35,997 nucleotides of DNA from Fimenecus sp045655645 (GTDB lineage Bacteria; Bacillota; Clostridia; Oscillospirales; Acutalibacteraceae): assembly GCA_045655645.1 (NCBI GenBank), contig JAZOPS010000005.1, positions 1-35,997 of the forward strand. The letters are read 5' to 3'. Shown here one piece after another: positions 34,311 to 35,997 of the stretch; position 1 is the first letter of the stretch, and every line of letters starts with the position of its first letter. Under the pieces are notes generated by a model that was given only the letters and a program-made list of their open reading frames with translations, had not been told where the DNA came from and did no database searches. A program made the position numbers and the translations under genes.

Positions 34311-34691
34311 ATGGCAATAGAAAGAAAGAGCAAGCAAAGAGATGCTATTATCAATGAGCTTTGTTCAAGATATGACCACCCTACTGCTATGGAACTTTAT
34401 TCGTCAGTTCGCGAAGTTATTCCTAATCTTAGTTTAGGAACACTTTATCGAAATTTATCTCAACTCGAAGAAAGCGGAATGGTTTTGAGAATTCCCGACG
34501 GTGCTAATGATCGTTTTGATGGGAATGTTAATCCACATGCTCACTTCAAGTGTATCGCTTGTGGCAAAGTTTATGATTTAATGTCTTTCAAAAGTGATTC
34601 AATCACCTTTTCAGATGACATTATTGGCAAAGTTGTAAATTACAGTTTAATGGCGTTTGGCTCATGTAAACATTGTAATAAATTAAATTGA
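34311..34691 (+). CDS. perR: Fur-family peroxide-sensing repressor (PerR-like)
   Basis: Metal-dependent transcription repressor. The 126-residue protein has a winged helix (HPTAMELYSSVREVIPNLSLGTLYRNLSQL) and the PerR metal set by alignment with the Bacillus protein: regulatory H23, D70, H76, H78 and D89, structural zinc cysteines C81, C84, C119 and C122. Asp rather than Glu at the D89 position is the mark of peroxide-sensitive PerR. GTG at 34302 is in frame, but GAGGTGA lies before the ATG at 34311. A perfect palindrome sits at its promoter, and reverse rubrerythrin follows after 23 bases, which supports a peroxide response. Fur or Zur are less likely. Confidence 0.9.
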   Translation: MAIERKSKQRDAIINELCSRYDHPTAMELYSSVREVIPNLSLGTLYRNLSQLEESGMVLRIPDGANDRFDGNVNPHAHFKCIACGKVYDLMSFKSDSITFSDDIIGKVVNYSLMAFGSCKHCNKLN

Positions 34692-34714
34692 TTATTATTT
34701 TGGAGGAAAAAATT

Positions 34715-35260
34715 ATGAAAAAATTTGTATGCTCAGTTTGCGGTTATGTACATGAAGGAGATTCAGCACCTGAAAGATGCCCACAGTGTAAAGTGCCTGC
34801 TGACAAGTTCAACGAAGTAAAAGAAAACGAAAGAACTTGGGCTGCAGAACACGTTGTAGGCGTTGCAAAAGGTGTTTCAGAAGACATTATTATGGACCTT
34901 CGTGCAAACTTTGAAGGCGAATGTTCAGAAGTAGGTATGTATCTTGCAATGGCAAGAGTTGCTCACCGTGAAGGCTACCCAGAAATCGGTCTTTATTGGG
35001 AAAAAGCAGCTTGGGAAGAAGCAGAACATGCTGCTAAATTCGCAGAACTTCTTGGTGAAGTTGTAACAGATAGCACAAAGAAAAACCTTGAAATGAGAGT
35101 TGATGCTGAAAACGGCGCAACAATGGGTAAATTTGACCTTGCAAAACGTGCAAAAGAACAAGGTCTCGATGCAATTCACGACACAGTTCATGAAATGGCT
35201 CGTGACGAGGCAAGACACGGCAAGGCTTTCCAGGGTCTTCTTGAGAGATATTTCGGTTAA
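34715..35260 (+). CDS. reverse rubrerythrin (N-terminal rubredoxin domain)
   Basis: Peroxide and oxygen reductase of anaerobic clostridia. The 181-residue protein has an N-terminal rubredoxin-like domain (C6, C9, C22, C25 in CSVCG and CPQC) followed by the diiron domain with ligands in ANFEGECSEVG, EEAEHAAKF and ARDEARHGKAF. This order is reverse to the classical rubrerythrin at 14.6 kb. The frame opens at 34688 but TGGAGG precedes the ATG at 34715. It is probably cotranscribed with perR and controlled by the palindrome upstream of it, as with clostridial revRbr genes under PerR. It ends in a terminator. Confidence 0.95.
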   Translation: MKKFVCSVCGYVHEGDSAPERCPQCKVPADKFNEVKENERTWAAEHVVGVAKGVSEDIIMDLRANFEGECSEVGMYLAMARVAHREGYPEIGLYWEKAAWEEAEHAAKFAELLGEVVTDSTKKNLEMRVDAENGATMGKFDLAKRAKEQGLDAIHDTVHEMARDEARHGKAFQGLLERYFG

Positions 35261-35285
35261 TCATATAAAAGATTTGAAATTATAT

Positions 35286-35320
35286 AAGGCACGGAGTTTT
35301 CTGCTCCGTGCCTTTCTTTT
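35286..35320 (+). terminator. terminator after reverse rubrerythrin
   Basis: Stem AAGGCACGGAG/CTCCGTGCCTT around TTTTCTG (35286-35314), followed by TCTTTT. It separates the unit from the convergent secreted-protein gene. Confidence 0.88.
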
Positions 35321-35352
35321 GATTATTTACAAACAAATCTGCCGAACAATAA

Positions 35353-35997
35353 TTAAAGTTTGCTTTCATCAACAGGTTTGATGGTTGCGTTTTTCCCGAA
35401 ACCTTTCTGAACATAAATTGTTCCCGGTTCGGGTTCGTTCATTTTAAACTCGGCATCATTTCCGTGAATCCACATCTGTATCATTGAAAAAATCGGAAAT
35501 ACCATAGGGATTAATGTTTTGTCGGAAACGGTATTCCATATTTCAGATGAAGAAAAAGTGCAGTTAATGATCGGATTCCAATGGTTATAAATGAGAATTT
35601 TTCTGTTCATTGCATCAAGTTCGTTTGCACTGATTGTGTCTCCGATTGACAAATAATCGGTATCTTTTTCAATAAGAGTTTCAAGATTATAATAAAGTCC
35701 GAAACCGTTTTTGCCCGAAAAACTTGATGTACCGACAGAAACACTTTTTCCTGCAGGTAAAGTATATGCGCCAACCTGAATATCGCTTTCGCTTATGTTT
35801 TCAATATAGACCCAGGCGTGACCGAAAATGAAATATCCGCCGAGAGGAATTGCACAAAAGTGAATAATCGCAACCTCCTCGTCGGGCATCGGCTCGGTTT
35901 CGGATACTGTCGGGGGTGTTTCTGTTTTTTCATCAACCGTTATCTCTTCCTGAGCAAAAGAAGCTGTTGAGAAAGAAGAAATCAGCAACATACACAT
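35353..35997 (-). CDS. secreted protein with possible permuted papain-like His/Cys site, 5' end outside window
   Basis: The 214 visible residues begin inside a signal peptide (hydrophobic MCMLLISSFSTASFA, probable cut before QEE), so the true start lies beyond the right edge. After a Pro/Glu-rich linker (about 17-42) comes a compact domain: FGHAWVYIENISESDIQVGAYTLPAG with H60, GLYYNLETLIE, then NPIINCTFSSSEIWNTVS with N145-C146 and W154. The order H-A-W/V then N-C-x-x-x-x-x-x-I-W recalls permuted NlpC/P60-like cysteine peptidases, but the resemblance is weak and the function is unproven. Base composition looks more GC-rich than in nearby genes. Confidence 0.6.
   Translation of the reverse strand: MCMLLISSFSTASFAQEEITVDEKTETPPTVSETEPMPDEEVAIIHFCAIPLGGYFIFGHAWVYIENISESDIQVGAYTLPAGKSVSVGTSSFSGKNGFGLYYNLETLIEKDTDYLSIGDTISANELDAMNRKILIYNHWNPIINCTFSSSEIWNTVSDKTLIPMVFPIFSMIQMWIHGNDAEFKMNEPEPGTIYVQKGFGKNATIKPVDESKL

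Overview
The window looks like the chromosome of a low-GC, anaerobic Clostridia-type Firmicute, probably a gut Oscillospirales/Ruminococcaceae relative. The evidence is AT-rich codon use, strong GGAGG-type ribosome binding sites, two rubrerythrins, a PerR-type regulator, a class IB (PyrK-dependent) dihydroorotate dehydrogenase and a dockerin-bearing secreted protein. The species cannot be named from the sequence alone. No tRNA, rRNA, CRISPR array, insertion sequence or phage gene was seen, and no stretch over 300 bases lacks a gene.

Positions 1-8791 (minus strand) hold one purine operon: purE-purC-purF-like-purM-purN-purO-AICAR transformylase-purD-purL. A ZTP (pfl) riboswitch with an overlapping terminator precedes it. 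Two features stand out. The PurF-like protein keeps its PRPP-binding loop and candidate Fe-S cysteines but has lost the N-terminal cysteine and other glutaminase residues. The usual bifunctional PurH is replaced by a stand-alone AICAR transformylase plus an archaeal-type IMP cyclohydrolase (PurO). Positions 8855-14535 (minus) hold a tightly packed pyrimidine operon, pyrC-K-D-F-E-B-I, giving the whole path to UMP except carbamoyl phosphate synthesis. Its leader is very short.

Positions 14560-21043 hold a classical rubrerythrin, the tRNA methyltransferase TrmO, a GH28 glycosidase with a maltose/galactoside-type O-acetyltransferase (both apparently cytosolic), and asnB-ldh, whose promoter overlaps a perfect inverted repeat. 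Positions 21040-31710 are enriched in growth and cell-shape functions: TypA/BipA followed by a divergent MreB-like actin, a DUF4091/GH123-like protein followed by RodA, then a DivIVA-like coiled-coil protein, an orphan class I fumarase beta subunit and the helicase PcrA in one unit, and a membrane-anchored alpha/beta hydrolase.

Positions 31764-34145 encode a secreted multidomain wall hydrolase (SH3, glucosaminidase-like, cadherin-like, Big2, dockerin, four cell-wall-binding repeats). It is divergent from a peroxide-defence unit, perR plus reverse rubrerythrin, controlled by a promoter carrying a perfect 9-1-9 palindrome. The right edge holds a truncated secreted protein with a possible permuted papain-like His/Cys pair. 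Several convergent gene pairs share bidirectional terminators. All functions are assigned from motifs read by eye; no database search was run.
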